A stretch of DNA of 64,000 nucleotides from Symbiodinium natans (lineage: Eukaryota > Sar > Dinophyceae > Suessiales > Symbiodiniaceae), in contig CAJNDS010002399.1 in assembly GCA_905221605.1 (NCBI GenBank), positions 124,001 through 188,000 on the forward strand. The letters are read 5' to 3'. The number at the start of each line of letters is the position of its first letter. Within the stretch, counting starts at the first letter, position 1. Shown here one piece after another: positions 19,449-28,392 of the stretch. The position numbers and the translations under genes are program-made. A model generated the notes under the pieces. The model was not told where the DNA came from, did no database searches, and worked only from the letters and a program-made list of their open reading frames with translations.

Positions 19449-20846
19449 ATGGAAACTTTTAGTCCTGAAGATATTCTCATTGACAACCTCTCATTTAAAA
19501 TACACAAGGGAGCAAGTTACATCGTAGATAGACGAAGCGTATCATTTTGGCCGAATGGGTCAAACATCTATAAGTCAAACAGCGGTAATCGCGTATTGAA
19601 ATTTTCATTAAACGGCGAAGATAATAGTTGGTTAGACCCTCAAAGCGTCCGCATCTTTTTTACTTTACAAAATTTAGACATTGGAGCATATAATAACAAA
19701 CTGCGCCCACTATCCCCACCTTATTGTTTCTTTAGAAGAATGCGAATTATCGCGGGAAATCAAGTTGTAGAAGACTTTGATAATTACAACCGTGTTCATC
19801 ATATGTTCTCTAAAATGATGTCTCAAGGAGCAAGAAAGGATGAAGCAAACGAAGGGTTTGGTTACAGATACGACGACGAAGTTAAAACATTAGTTAATAA
19901 TGTTGGTTCAGAATTAATCCCCGAAGTCAATGGTGTAAATTGTTTAGGTTTTAAGGATAAGATGACAGTCGGATTTAAACCATTATGTGGTCTCTTCTCT
20001 CAGTTTAAGTATTTACCATTAAAATATATGGGAAATTTAACAATTGAATTAGAATTAGTAACGAACGCCACTGATTGTATTATTGAGTGTAGGGACGATG
20101 AAACAGCAACTGATATTGGAAACAGATTTACTACGGATGTTGATAATGTAGCAACACCAGGTGCGAATTTTACAAATACAAGCATTGAGTGGGAAATTAA
20201 CAACGCTCGCGTTGTTTGCGATGTCTGCACCTTAGATAATAATTTAAATAATGAATATGTTAAGCATCTTTTAGAAGGAAAGGGACTACCAATTACTTAC
20301 ACGACTTATATTACTCAATCACAAACAGTCGCAGGATTAACCGATATAAGCGTTAATGTTATTCGTTCAGTATCTAAATTAGTAGCATCTTTCGTTACCT
20401 TTTACAAGTCAGGAAATCCAAGTATAGGTTATGAATACTGCGACAAGGAATTTTGTAGATTTTATCACCCGCACCAAGCATCGGATGAAGCAACGGAAGG
20501 CGTTTATGACTCTGACTTTGACCTTCAATTTCAAATTCAATTAGGTTCTAAATTATATCCAGAATACCCCTGTAATTCCATGACAGAAGCATTTTACCAT
20601 TTACGAAAAGCATTAAATTTACCTATGTTTCATCAACATTCTTTATCAATTGATTTCAAACAGTATAGAGACCGCCAGTTTATCTTTGCTTTTAGTTTTG
20701 AAAAATTCCCCGATAGTTCATACACTGGAATTAATACACGAGCCGGACAACAAATGTTATTAAGAGTTAAACCAGCAAACGCTACAATTAATGCTTCTGA
20801 TATGCCTGATAATGTTTATATAACATTACTGTCGGATAGAGATTAA
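19449..20846 (+). CDS. MCP: Major capsid protein, double jelly roll
   Basis: 465 residues, intact. N-terminal METFSPEDILIDNL is followed by the block SNIYKSNSGNRVLKFSLNGE, DNSWLDPQSVRIFF, LRPLSPPYCFFRRMRIIAG and VVEDFDNYNRVHHMF. I recognise this as characteristic of Polinton-like virus major capsid proteins (the conserved FFRR-x-R-x-hydrophobic-G-G/N-Q and NYNRV motifs). Length fits the family (roughly 450-550). It builds the icosahedral shell. The upstream leader is AT-rich (TTTTGATTATATATTATG). Being uninterrupted over 1.4 kb, next to damaged neighbours, it is the best marker gene of the element. Confidence 0.88.
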   Translation: METFSPEDILIDNLSFKIHKGASYIVDRRSVSFWPNGSNIYKSNSGNRVLKFSLNGEDNSWLDPQSVRIFFTLQNLDIGAYNNKLRPLSPPYCFFRRMRIIAGNQVVEDFDNYNRVHHMFSKMMSQGARKDEANEGFGYRYDDEVKTLVNNVGSELIPEVNGVNCLGFKDKMTVGFKPLCGLFSQFKYLPLKYMGNLTIELELVTNATDCIIECRDDETATDIGNRFTTDVDNVATPGANFTNTSIEWEINNARVVCDVCTLDNNLNNEYVKHLLEGKGLPITYTTYITQSQTVAGLTDISVNVIRSVSKLVASFVTFYKSGNPSIGYEYCDKEFCRFYHPHQASDEATEGVYDSDFDLQFQIQLGSKLYPEYPCNSMTEAFYHLRKALNLPMFHQHSLSIDFKQYRDRQFIFAFSFEKFPDSSYTGINTRAGQQMLLRVKPANATINASDMPDNVYITLLSDRD

Positions 20847-20921
20847 GGATTTAGGTCTGAAAGTGTTTGATTAAACAAATGAAATAATATTAATAAAATA
20901 ATTATCTATTTTACTAATACA

Positions 20922-23326
20922 ATGACACTGACATTGAATAACACTAGCACGGTAACAGCAGATAATATTGTTGTAGGTGGCACGAACCTTACCGATTTAT
21001 ACGTTACACAAGATGATTTAAATACTGCCACAGGGGGATTAATAACACAGCAAGATGTAGATGACAGCATAGCACCGTTAATTTCAAAAGACGTAGCATA
21101 CAACAATACAATAACAAGTCATATATCGTTAATAGATACGAACACAACAGACATAGCAACGAATACAGCAGATATCACAATTTTGGATACGAAGAACCTA
21201 ACAAATTTTCACAACATCAGTTCATTAACTCATTTGTTAAATACCAACTATCAAACAACAACACAGTTAAATTCAAACTTTGTATCACCAACCACATTAT
21301 CAACCAATCACTATACAAAAACAGAAATAGATACAACATTAGGGAACTACTATACAACGACACAGGTTGATAGTGGATTTTATACACAGTCATATATCAA
21401 TACAAATATTTATACAAAAACCGAAGTGGATGGTTTAGTAGGTGCCGGTGGTGGTTACACAGATATAGAAATTGATAGTTTTTTATCATTGAAAGAAGAC
21501 AAAGCAACATTTACGGATAAATCAGTTTTACGCCAATTGTAGAAATATCGGCACCTGCCGTTATACATAACGGTTTTACATTGAAAAACTCTACAGTTAA
21601 TGTTGAACCCGTAGAGGGTTTGCTTTTCAGTAATCAAATAGGGGGAGGTGATAAAGTTATATCAGTATTCAAAAATGCCACAAATTATATAACTTTACAA
21701 GGTAATAAAATTATTACTAATGCTACTAGCGATGATAGTAGCGTTAATTTGGATTTAAACCCATCGGGAAATATCACCATTGCTAATACTTTATATACAG
21801 GTGTTATTAATAATACAAATACATTAACAACGGGAAGCATTGATATTACAAATAATTTAAATGTCGGCGGTGAGTGCCAAATTACGGATGCGAACACAAC
21901 ATTAGAAAAATATACGAATGCTACTAAATCTAACGTTTCATTAGATATTAGAACAACAGAGGAAGCGATTAGAATAATGAACGGTGCTAAAACAGATGCC
22001 GATACAAATACCTTTATTGAATGTAATAATGCGACAGGAGGAACAACATTATTTAAACAGACATATTTTAAAGATACAGTAAATTATGAAAATGAAAACA
22101 TTAATATTTCTAATTCTTCCGGTCTTACACTTTATAAAGATACAACAGATGCTAGTAGTGTTTTAACGGTAAAAAATGCTCAAGGGTATATAAGGTTTAA
22201 TTCATTTAATATTAATGCTTACAACACAAGCAACGACAGTTCTTCATTACTTTTATTAAATACTGCTAATGGTAATGGTGTTTATTGTTTAAGTTTAGGC
22301 ATCGGAGCAATTCAAGGAGCAAATAAACTAAATGTAAGTGGTGGTAATGCTAATTTTGGTGGCACTTCATCATTTCAAAATATATCAACATTTAATAGTG
22401 ATATTTATGTAAAGACATCAGGTAGAATATTTCAACGAGCGGACGCTAATAATTCATTAAATGTAATATCAACAGAAGAGATTAATTTTTCATTACAGTC
22501 CAATAGAACAACCGACCCTACAACAGGAACAATAGCATTACAATTAAACGACACTAACGGAATAACAATAAACAGAGCGGTCGTAAATAACCAGACTTTT
22601 AACAGTATAGGAAAAATCACGGCAGAAGCAGATTTGGACGTTTGGGGCGGTGTTTATTTTCAACATTCGTCAGCAATTAAAGAAACATTAAACGGCAGTG
22701 ATTATGACTTAGATATAAGAAATGGAGACACCGACAGGGCAATAAATTTTATCATAGGAACAATAGGAAGCACACCGGAACTTCAACTAGCAGAAGGAAA
22801 AGTGAATATATTAGGAAATTTAGAAATAACACACGACGATATAACGGGACAGCAACGAGTATTAATAAATAATCCAGACGACAACGGATGGATAAGATTA
22901 AGCAATAATAACCTATCAACATTAGACGCAACAACAACAGGGGTAGATGTTTATGGTGACCTTTCATATACGGGGTCGTTAATCCTTCATCAGATAAAAA
23001 ACTAAAGAAAGATATTAAAGAAGTAAATGGTAAAAAAGCAGTAGAATTATTAAAATATATTAAACCAAAAACATATCATTTTATTGATGACAGACAACAA
23101 GGTAAATCGTGTATTGGTTTTATTGCTAATGATTTTATGGAAACGAAGAAGATGCCAGATGAATGGCAGAATGTAGTAAAAGAAGGAAAAGATGGATATT
23201 TAAAGTTTGATTATACAACGACTACTCCAATTTTATGGAGTGCTTTACAGGCAACAATAAATGAAGTAGAAAATTGAAGAAAGAAGTAAATAAGTTGAAG
23301 GGGAAAGGTAAAGGCGAGAGCGATTA
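20922..23326 (+). pseudogene. Fibre-like protein with S74 chaperone domain, frame-disrupted
   Basis: Starts MTLTLNNTSTVTADNIVVGG at 20922. Thr/Asn-rich repeats typical of trimeric fibre shafts follow (TTTQLNSNF, NHYTKTEIDTTLGNYYTTTQ). Breaks: near 21523-21535 (frame changes just before PIVEISAPAVIHNGFTLKN), near 22970-22985, and at 23268-23277. After the second break the frame gives SSDKKLKKDIKEVNG ... KPKTYHFI ... SCIGFIANDF ... PILWSALQATINEVE. This is a peptidase S74 intramolecular chaperone with its Ser-Asp cleavage motif, ending in a short coiled coil. Such domains trimerise fibres and then cut themselves off. Total length would be about 800 residues. Three single-base shifts suggest decay or base-calling error. 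Confidence 0.75.
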
Positions 23327-23349
23327 ATAATTATGTATATTAATATATA

Positions 23350-23559
23350 ATGGGTTCTAAAACATCTAAATCTAATGCTACGGAAAATATGAAACAAATA
23401 AAAGAATTAGACATTAATGAAAAAACAAGAACAGACATGCTATTATTTAATACTTTAAAGGATGTTATTGAAAGAGTTGAAACATTAGAAGAAACAAAAA
23501 GCGATAAATTTGTATATAAACTACCTGCTATAAACTTGTGTAGTTACTCATTGATTTAG
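23350..23559 (+). CDS. Small viral protein with N-myristoylation signal
   Basis: 69 residues starting MGSKTSKSNATENMKQ. Gly2, Ser6 and Lys7 fit the N-myristoyltransferase consensus (MGxxxS/T-K/R). The middle is a likely coiled coil (LKDVIERVETLEETKSDK). It sits between the fibre and ATPase genes and ends against the ATPase gene across a hairpin. A membrane-linked role in assembly or entry is possible but inferred. Confidence 0.6.
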   Translation: MGSKTSKSNATENMKQIKELDINEKTRTDMLLFNTLKDVIERVETLEETKSDKFVYKLPAINLCSYSLI

Positions 23560-23594
23560 ATAATAATATCTATAGATATTATTATCTAATCAAT
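23551..23594. terminator. Hairpin between convergent genes
   Basis: TTGATTTAGATAATAATATC and its near-perfect inverse (GATATTATTATCTAATCAA) surround TATA. The plus-strand gene ends at 23559 inside it and the minus-strand ATPase ends at 23586, so the hairpin lies over both 3' ends and can serve both directions. Confidence 0.65.
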
Positions 23595-24379
23595 AACTAA
23601 TTTAGCGTCAAAGCGTTTATAAAACATATCATTTACATCACCTTTCATTAGATTAATGAATAAAAAACTGTATGGTTCTTCCGTTGCTAAATTATACACT
23701 TCTAGCATTAGTTTCTTTGCTTCTGCTAGGTTTTTAGTGTCTGCCACGGACGATTTCTTAATCAATACGGCGCTTAACTCCTCTACCATTGTTTCTATTT
23801 CTTTGTAGTTTCTTAACCTGAAGAAAAACAACTGACGACTATTAACGCGGATGATGGGACTTAGGGCATTGAATTTTTGCGTTGCCGTGATAATATTTAT
23901 TGCATTGTGTCTGCCTCTCACGTATAACTGGTTTAATAAAGGTGAATTTCTTGAAAAAGCCTTACTGTCGGCAAAGTCATCAACAATAATTAGGATTGAA
24001 AATAATTTCTTGTGGTCGTTCTTCTTCTGATATTCTATTACTTTGTGTTGTTGCTTTATCACCCTTTCTAGTTCTTCTGGGATGTATTCGTCAAAGAAGC
24101 ATATTTCCTTTTCTAAATCCACCTTCAGTTCGTCCTGTATGTATTTCTTAACTGGCGTCCAATTACTATCAACTGAAATTGAAGGAGACCAAACATACAC
24201 GCGTTCAAAGACGTTTCTATAAATATCTAATATCATTTTGACTGAAGTAATATTCCTTTGCCACTTCCTGATGGGCCTGTTATTATTCGAGAAAAGGGTA
24301 ATCTGGGCGCCACTTCATATTTAGATTGTTTGAAGTCATATTCTTTTACATTGACTGGTTTGACTATAGGTGTAATCAT
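23586..24379 (-). pseudogene. Genome-packaging ATPase (A32/FtsK-like), one frameshift
   Basis: ATG 24379 opens MITPIVKPVNVKEYDFKQ, leading to the Walker A ITGPSGSGKGILLQS, after which the frame stops at 24238. The rest is open in another frame from ATG 24236 to 23586: Walker B SILIIVDDFAD, then HNAINIITATQKFNALSPII (arginine/sensor region) and RQLFFFRLRNYKEIE. Together these are the packaging ATPase of Polinton-like viruses. Loss of one A from the run at 24236-24239 explains the split. The downstream frame alone lacks the P-loop and could not hydrolyse ATP. Expected intact length is about 264 residues. Confidence 0.82.
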
Positions 24380-24418
24380 TATTAATAATAAATAGATTTA
24401 TTTTATCGTTAAAAGTAT

Positions 24419-24583
24419 ATGGAAGAAAGTAAAATAACTTATGCCGAATGTGTTGAAGTAATCAACGAAATAGAGACCATTGAGCAAATAATTGCCCCTC
24501 CTAAATATCGTAGATGTTGTCATAACCTTCTAGAATTGGTTAAGGCCTTCATTATGTATTTGAAAAATAAAAAAGAAATCTAG
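24419..24583 (+). CDS. Small viral protein, 54 aa
   Basis: Starts MEESKITYAECVEVIN and ends FIMYLKNKKEI. Helical, with two adjacent Cys (RRCCHNLL). It diverges from the ATPase gene across 39 bp and is followed after 9 bp by the next plus-strand gene. No family recognised. Its tight packing with neighbours supports it as a gene. Confidence 0.55.
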   Translation: MEESKITYAECVEVINEIETIEQIIAPPKYRRCCHNLLELVKAFIMYLKNKKEI

Positions 24584-24592
24584 ATAGTATAA

Positions 24593-24988
24593 ATGAGTGA
24601 TAAAGAAAATGACGAACAAAAAGAAGGAGGTTTAAGTGTTAATAAAGATGGTATAAATTGTTTATTCTGTAGATGTAAAAGAAATACATATCATAAGGAA
24701 ACAAAAACAACAACAGAAGATAATAAAGTTATTGTTAATGTTGTAGAAGATAGAAGCAGTTTTAAAATTGGAAAGGGTAGAAATGTATCTCCCGATGATG
24801 GAATATTCAAACCAGACAAATCACCACAAATAGGAGGCGTTGAACTTTGTAGCACAGGGTGGAGTCAAAATCGGAAAATCACACCAGAAGAATGTGAGGA
24901 ACGGCTTGATAAACTTGAAGGAGATGTAGAAGATGTTAAGAAAGATGTTGAACAATTGAAATTTCAAGGTCTTCATTTACTGGATTAA
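24593..24988 (+). CDS. Cys-containing viral protein, unknown
   Basis: 131 residues starting MSDKENDEQKEGGLSVNKDG. Has CLFCRCKR (Cys-x2-Cys-x-Cys) near the N-terminus and a C-terminal coiled coil (CEERLDKLEGDVEDVKKDVE). It sits 9 bp after the 54-aa gene and 18 bp before the next. Possible metal binding and oligomerisation; not assigned. Confidence 0.6.
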   Translation: MSDKENDEQKEGGLSVNKDGINCLFCRCKRNTYHKETKTTTEDNKVIVNVVEDRSSFKIGKGRNVSPDDGIFKPDKSPQIGGVELCSTGWSQNRKITPEECEERLDKLEGDVEDVKKDVEQLKFQGLHLLD

Positions 24989-25006
24989 TATATATGTAAT
25001 AATAAT

Positions 25007-25204
25007 ATGGATTGTTTGTGTTTGAAGAAGGAAAAGAAAGAAACCACGAGTGCTTGGTTAATTGAAAGAAGAAAGATAAGAATGTATAACGCTAGGCTAA
25101 GTGCTATAATAGATGAATTGGAGGATTATCAGCATTTAAGTCAGTATAAGAAACGATTTAAATTGTTGCTTGAGTTTTATCAATTACAGGAATTGTTAAA
25201 ATAA
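25007..25204 (+). CDS. Small helical viral protein
   Basis: 65 residues starting MDCLCLKKEKKETTSAW. The Cys-x-Cys N-terminus could be a lipidation site. The remainder is strongly helical (RMYNARLSAIIDELEDYQHL). Not recognised. Confidence 0.55.
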   Translation: MDCLCLKKEKKETTSAWLIERRKIRMYNARLSAIIDELEDYQHLSQYKKRFKLLLEFYQLQELLK

Positions 25205-25452
25205 CTACTTAAAGTGTTACTGATATGTATATTTGACAGTTGTATAGTGCCATAAGCCCCAGACATCATTTTTTCATCCCCGCGTGTTGCGCTATACCAT
25301 AAGCATATCATAAGAGTGTGGTAATGGTTAATTAGTTTGGAGTTTGCGCCCTATTGCCCTTTGCTCGTTCAAATGTTCTAATATTAATTAAAATATTAGA
25401 AGATTTTTTCGGTCTAACCATGCCTAAAGACTAGACTTTTTAATATAGTAAG
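25205..25452. other. Noncoding gap in the right arm with hairpin
   Basis: About 250 bp with no open frame of interest, unusual in this compact element. It includes a less AT-rich part (25250-25380) and a perfect inverted repeat at 25376-25401. It could hold an RNA gene, a promoter, or the relic of a lost gene; I cannot tell which. Confidence 0.55.
25376..25401. terminator. Perfect inverted repeat followed by T-run
   Basis: TTCTAATATT and AATATTAGAA flank a 6-nt loop. GATTTTTTC follows directly. The shape is that of a hairpin terminator or RNA 3' end on the plus strand. Confidence 0.5.
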
Positions 25453-26037
25453 ATGGAGATGCGAGTGTGTAAATCGTGTTGTGCGACTAAAGATGTTGAA
25501 GAGTTTGACGGCTTTAAGACTTCTAATAGGTGCCGTGAAGCGAAAAGAAAATGCTACAAGAAAAACCAGAAGGAATATAACCAAGCACGAAGAGAAGAGA
25601 GAGCAAAGGGGAACCAATTATGCGAAGAATGCGGACATAAAATCAAGCACGAAAACTGGGATGCCCATTTCCATTATGCGTTACATCCGAACTCGGAACT
25701 AAATATATTGATGAAAGGATATCTAACGAAGTTAGGCAACTTAAGGAAAGAAGGCAAACTAAACGACGAATCACAAGCAGAAATTAAGGCGGAATACGAA
25801 AAGCAGAAAAGGCAAATACGCAAACGATTAAACGAACAATTCCCTAATAAGTTTGTTGATGAAGAGGAAACACCAGAACCACAGCCTGAACCCGAGAAAC
25901 CTAAACCCGATATTGATAAAGTATTCAATCACGTCCATCAATTGCTATTTAATGACGAGTTTTTAGAAGACTATTTTATGCTATTCGGCAAGCATAAGGA
26001 TAGGATAATGATTGAAATTCCTATAGATAGGTCTTAA
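25453..26037 (+). CDS. Zinc-ribbon viral protein, unknown role
   Basis: 194 residues. N-terminus MEMRVCKSCCATKDVEEF then CREAKRKCYKK is a CxxC...C...C arrangement like the zinc ribbons that precede HNH nucleases or appear in recombination endonuclease VII-like proteins. A second metal-site candidate is LCEECGHKIKHENW with His at HFHYALH. The middle is a charged coiled coil and a Pro/Glu linker (EETPEPQPEPEKPKPD). The C-terminus (HVHQLLFNDEFLEDYFML) is helical. No complete HNH motif is visible, so nuclease activity is only a possibility. Confidence 0.6.
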   Translation: MEMRVCKSCCATKDVEEFDGFKTSNRCREAKRKCYKKNQKEYNQARREERAKGNQLCEECGHKIKHENWDAHFHYALHPNSELNILMKGYLTKLGNLRKEGKLNDESQAEIKAEYEKQKRQIRKRLNEQFPNKFVDEEETPEPQPEPEKPKPDIDKVFNHVHQLLFNDEFLEDYFMLFGKHKDRIMIEIPIDRS

Positions 26038-26099
26038 GAAAAGAATTTCTAAAGAAAACATCTAAAGAAATAAAACCTATATATATTAATAGGGAAATG
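26037..26099 (+). promoter_or_regulatory. Duplicated upstream region, copy 1
   Basis: AAGAATTTCT...AAAGAAATAA...CTATATATATTAA lies directly before ATG 26097 and is closely matched by copy 2 before ATG 26743. The TATATATATTAA core sits about 10-15 bp from the start codon. Confidence 0.65.
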
Positions 26100-26633
26100 T
26101 TCAATCAGAAAGAACAGGATGAAATAATAAATAACTTCTTGGATGGTGTCAAGGTTGGTGACTACTTCAGGGAACTCAAGGAAGAGCGACGGAATTGTAA
26201 GTGTAAGGATTGTAAGAAACACGAACGTTATTCCACTCTATACGAATTGTCGCTACCAGAAAATATTATTAATAATATTTATGGATTTGCTTATTTTTGC
26301 AGTAATTGTCAAAAACGCCAATCCAAAGAAGAAATAATAGAGGGAATTATCAGACGTAATATACTACACGAATATGATGTAGATAGACTTATTTTCTCAA
26401 TTAAACATGACTTTCCTATTTACGACAGAGTTAAAAATAGTCTGTTCAAGAGATTGTCACAAAGAAGATATACAAGACTCAGGTGGATATATGAGGATTG
26501 GATGGTCATTAAAAACATTGACATTCGTAGAAAGATAAACGATTTTGGTGATAACCCAGATACATTTATTAGGGACTTTAATAAAATTGTTGGAACTCTT
26601 ATGAATAAACCTGAGTTTGTCTTAATGGATTAA
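26097..26633 (+). CDS. Zinc-binding viral protein, unknown
   Basis: 178 residues starting MFNQKEQDEIINNF. CKCKDCKKH and, later, YFCSNCQKRQ provide paired Cys ligands for one zinc. The C-terminal half (RLSQRRYTRLRWIYEDW) is basic and helical. It shares its upstream sequence with the 26743 gene, so both are probably expressed together. No family recognised. Confidence 0.6.
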   Translation: MFNQKEQDEIINNFLDGVKVGDYFRELKEERRNCKCKDCKKHERYSTLYELSLPENIINNIYGFAYFCSNCQKRQSKEEIIEGIIRRNILHEYDVDRLIFSIKHDFPIYDRVKNSLFKRLSQRRYTRLRWIYEDWMVIKNIDIRRKINDFGDNPDTFIRDFNKIVGTLMNKPEFVLMD

Positions 26634-26638
26634 ACAAA

Positions 26639-26667
26639 CATAACATTATTAATATTATAATGTTATG
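26639..26667. terminator. Hairpin after the 26097 gene
   Basis: CATAACATTAT and ATAATGTTATG pair around a 7-nt loop, starting 6 bp after the stop codon. Likely 3'-end signal. Confidence 0.6.
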
Positions 26668-26680
26668 ATTGGTTTATCTG

Positions 26681-26745
26681 AAGAAAAGAATTTCTGAAGA
26701 AAAACACTTAAAGAAATAACAACTATATATATTAAGAGGAAAATG
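26681..26745 (+). promoter_or_regulatory. Duplicated upstream region, copy 2
   Basis: Same arrangement as at 26037: AAGAATTTCT, AAAGAAATAA and CTATATATATTAA, ending in a purine-rich GAGGAAA before ATG 26743. The two copies differ at about one position in six. Confidence 0.65.
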
Positions 26746-27126
26746 GATTATACAGATTTAAATACATATAAAATACAAGCGAAGTATATCAAGAAGATAT
26801 ATGAAATGAAATTAAATGAAATAGATTATTCAAATAAAATTAAGGAGTTATGTAAGTTGCTTAAAGTTTATGAAAGTGTTTTTGACCAAGAAGATGTCTT
26901 GAATGTTAGGCGCGATGTATCTCTTTTAGAAGGCAGAATCTCAGAAGATAAAAAGTTAATAAAGCAATATTCGGATTTAATTGAACATACTGAAATACTT
27001 TGTCAATGTGGGGGTCTCACAGACACTAAATATGTAGATGTGAAACCAAAAAATGCTGTTAAGTGGTTGAATAAAAGTATTAAGGACATTGAAGAAGAAT
27101 ACTGCGACCTAGTCAAGCCTAAATAA
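26743..27126 (+). CDS. Coiled-coil viral protein, last gene of the element
   Basis: 127 residues starting MDYTDLNTYKIQAKYIKK, strongly helical, with a short CQCGG segment near residue 88. It lies about 70 bp from the right terminal repeat and ends before a strong hairpin. Not recognised. Confidence 0.6.
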   Translation: MDYTDLNTYKIQAKYIKKIYEMKLNEIDYSNKIKELCKLLKVYESVFDQEDVLNVRRDVSLLEGRISEDKKLIKQYSDLIEHTEILCQCGGLTDTKYVDVKPKNAVKWLNKSIKDIEEEYCDLVKPK

Positions 27127-27135
27127 TAAACCAAT

Positions 27136-27166
27136 AATAATATTATTTTGTTGAAATAATATTATT
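27136..27166. terminator. Hairpin after the last viral gene
   Basis: AATAATATTATT occurs twice around a 7-nt loop (the word is self-complementary), 9 bp after the stop. Probably the 3' end of the right-arm transcripts. Confidence 0.6.
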
Positions 27167-27193
27167 CTTGTTTCTTATTCCTACCTTATCCCT

Positions 27194-27567
27194 AAACCTT
27201 ATTCCTATTATTGTTATTTTATTAGAGAATACCATTTCCATTTTCAAGGGTTAGGGATTTCGGGTTGGGAATATGGGTTTTCTATGGGGGTGTTGGTGAA
27301 TGATGTTGAGGTTGGGGTTTTTCTATGTGGTGGTGTATGGTTTCTTCTGGTGGTTCCATCCTAGGGGTCTTCCTATGGGTCTTTCGGTGAGTTTAGGGTT
27401 GAGGTATAGGTTGTTATGGTTTGGGGTCTTCAGGTGGGTCTTTCCTAGGGTTCTACCTATGGGTCTTGGGAGGAGTTAGGGTTGAGGTATAGGTTGTTAT
27501 GGTTTGGGTCTTCGGGTGGCCTAGGGGGGTGGGCATGGTTAGAAAATGGAAATGGTAGTTGCTAACT
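27194..27567 (-). repeat. Right terminal inverted repeat of the virus
   Basis: Reverse complement of the left copy, ending GGTAGTTGCTAACT at 27567. The outer ~110 bp are almost identical. The inner part has small indels and substitutions, so the two ends have not been homogenised since divergence, or the sequence has errors. It contains the mirrored internal direct repeat. Confidence 0.92.
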
Positions 27568-28160
27568 CTTTAGGGGTGTAGTGTTTAGGGTTTAGCGGCT
27601 TAGGGTGTGGGCTTTAGTGGTTTAGCAGTTGAATGTACAGGGGTTCGTAGGGGCTTATGTGGTTCGGCATGTTATCAATCAACGACAGCGGTTTTGGCTT
27701 CTACCTGGTCGGTTTTGCTGGGTCGCCGAGCATGCGGAAAAGGTTGAGCAGATGGCGTGTTGTTTAGGGCTTTCCTGGGGGGATCATAAGTCGGATTGTA
27801 GCCTTGCTTGTCGCCGGTTGGCGCCATGAACCTTCAAGAAAGGAGCCCCTAAGCCCGACACCCTAGACCCTAGACCCTAAACCCGAAAACCCTGAACCCT
27901 GAAACCCTAAACCCTAAACCCTAAACCCTAAACCCTAAACCCTAAACCCTGAACCGTATGCAAGGGCGTAGGGCGTGGGATCAACGAGTTTAGGGTTGGG
28001 GCGAAAGACAGCGCGGCTGCCACCGTGCTGTGCCCTCAGGTGTCTTGCTGCCTTGCAAACGGTTTAGGGTTTAGGGTTTAGGGTTTAGGGTTTAGGGTTT
28101 AGGGTTTAGGGTTTAGGGTTTAGGGTTTAGGGTTTAGGCACAACACTCCGAAGCCGCTCT
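27568..28160. other. Right flank of the virus, mostly repeats
   Basis: Starts CTTTA (possible target duplication), then telomere-like words. An unassigned 200-bp unique stretch (27620-27830) is open for 66 codons without motif. CCCTAAA (27895-27950) and TTTAGGG (28060-28137) arrays follow. Confidence 0.65.
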
Positions 28161-28194
28161 GGTTGCAAGGCAAGCAGTCACTTCTCATAGTTGA

Positions 28195-28392
28195 ATGCTC
28201 GTCGCGGCGCCAGCTGCGGCCATGGCTTTGCCCGACAGGGTCCGAGAATTCTGCCAGGAGATGCAGGCTGCGGGCATCTCGCGCAAGGAGGCGCTGGAGG
28301 CCGTGGCCGGAGCGTGGCCCACGGCACCGGAGCCAGCCAGACGGTTGGTGTGCGTCCGCATTGACGGGAGGGTCATCGAGGTCGTGCCTTAA
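28195..28392 (+). other. GC-rich coding island, unknown (Ala-rich)
   Basis: From an internal ATG the frame reads MALPDRVREFCQEMQAAGIS ... EALEAVAGAW ... RRLVCVRIDGRVIEVVP and stops at 28392. Composition and helix-like pattern look like a real dinoflagellate exon. A second island (about 28400-28690) in another frame reads FRARLDGGFRDSQERVLDV ... LLKPIRKATAAHEDWATGIG and may be its continuation after a frameshift or splice. Function not recognised. Confidence 0.4.

Larger units (their letters stand above)
7621..27567. mobile_element. Endogenous Polinton-like virus (Maverick/Polinton type), ~19.9 kb
   Basis: An AT-rich, gene-dense block with ~374-bp terminal inverted repeats sits in GC-rich telomere-like DNA. 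It carries the Polinton hallmark set: DDE integrase, family-B polymerase with helicase, packaging ATPase, double-jelly-roll major capsid and a putative penton. It also has fibre, lipase and many small genes. I see no adenovirus-type maturation protease. Genes are arranged as RCC1 cargo (+), integrase block (-), polymerase-helicase (+), a minus-strand structural cluster, a plus-strand capsid/fibre block, ATPase (-), and a plus-strand right arm. About a dozen lesions affect perhaps eight genes, while the capsid, penton and right-arm genes are open. The element is therefore young, or the sequence has indel errors. Confidence 0.93.

Noticed and set aside
23586-24236. Complete ATPase of 216 residues
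   Set aside because: It lacks Walker A, which sits in the other frame just upstream (24240-24379).
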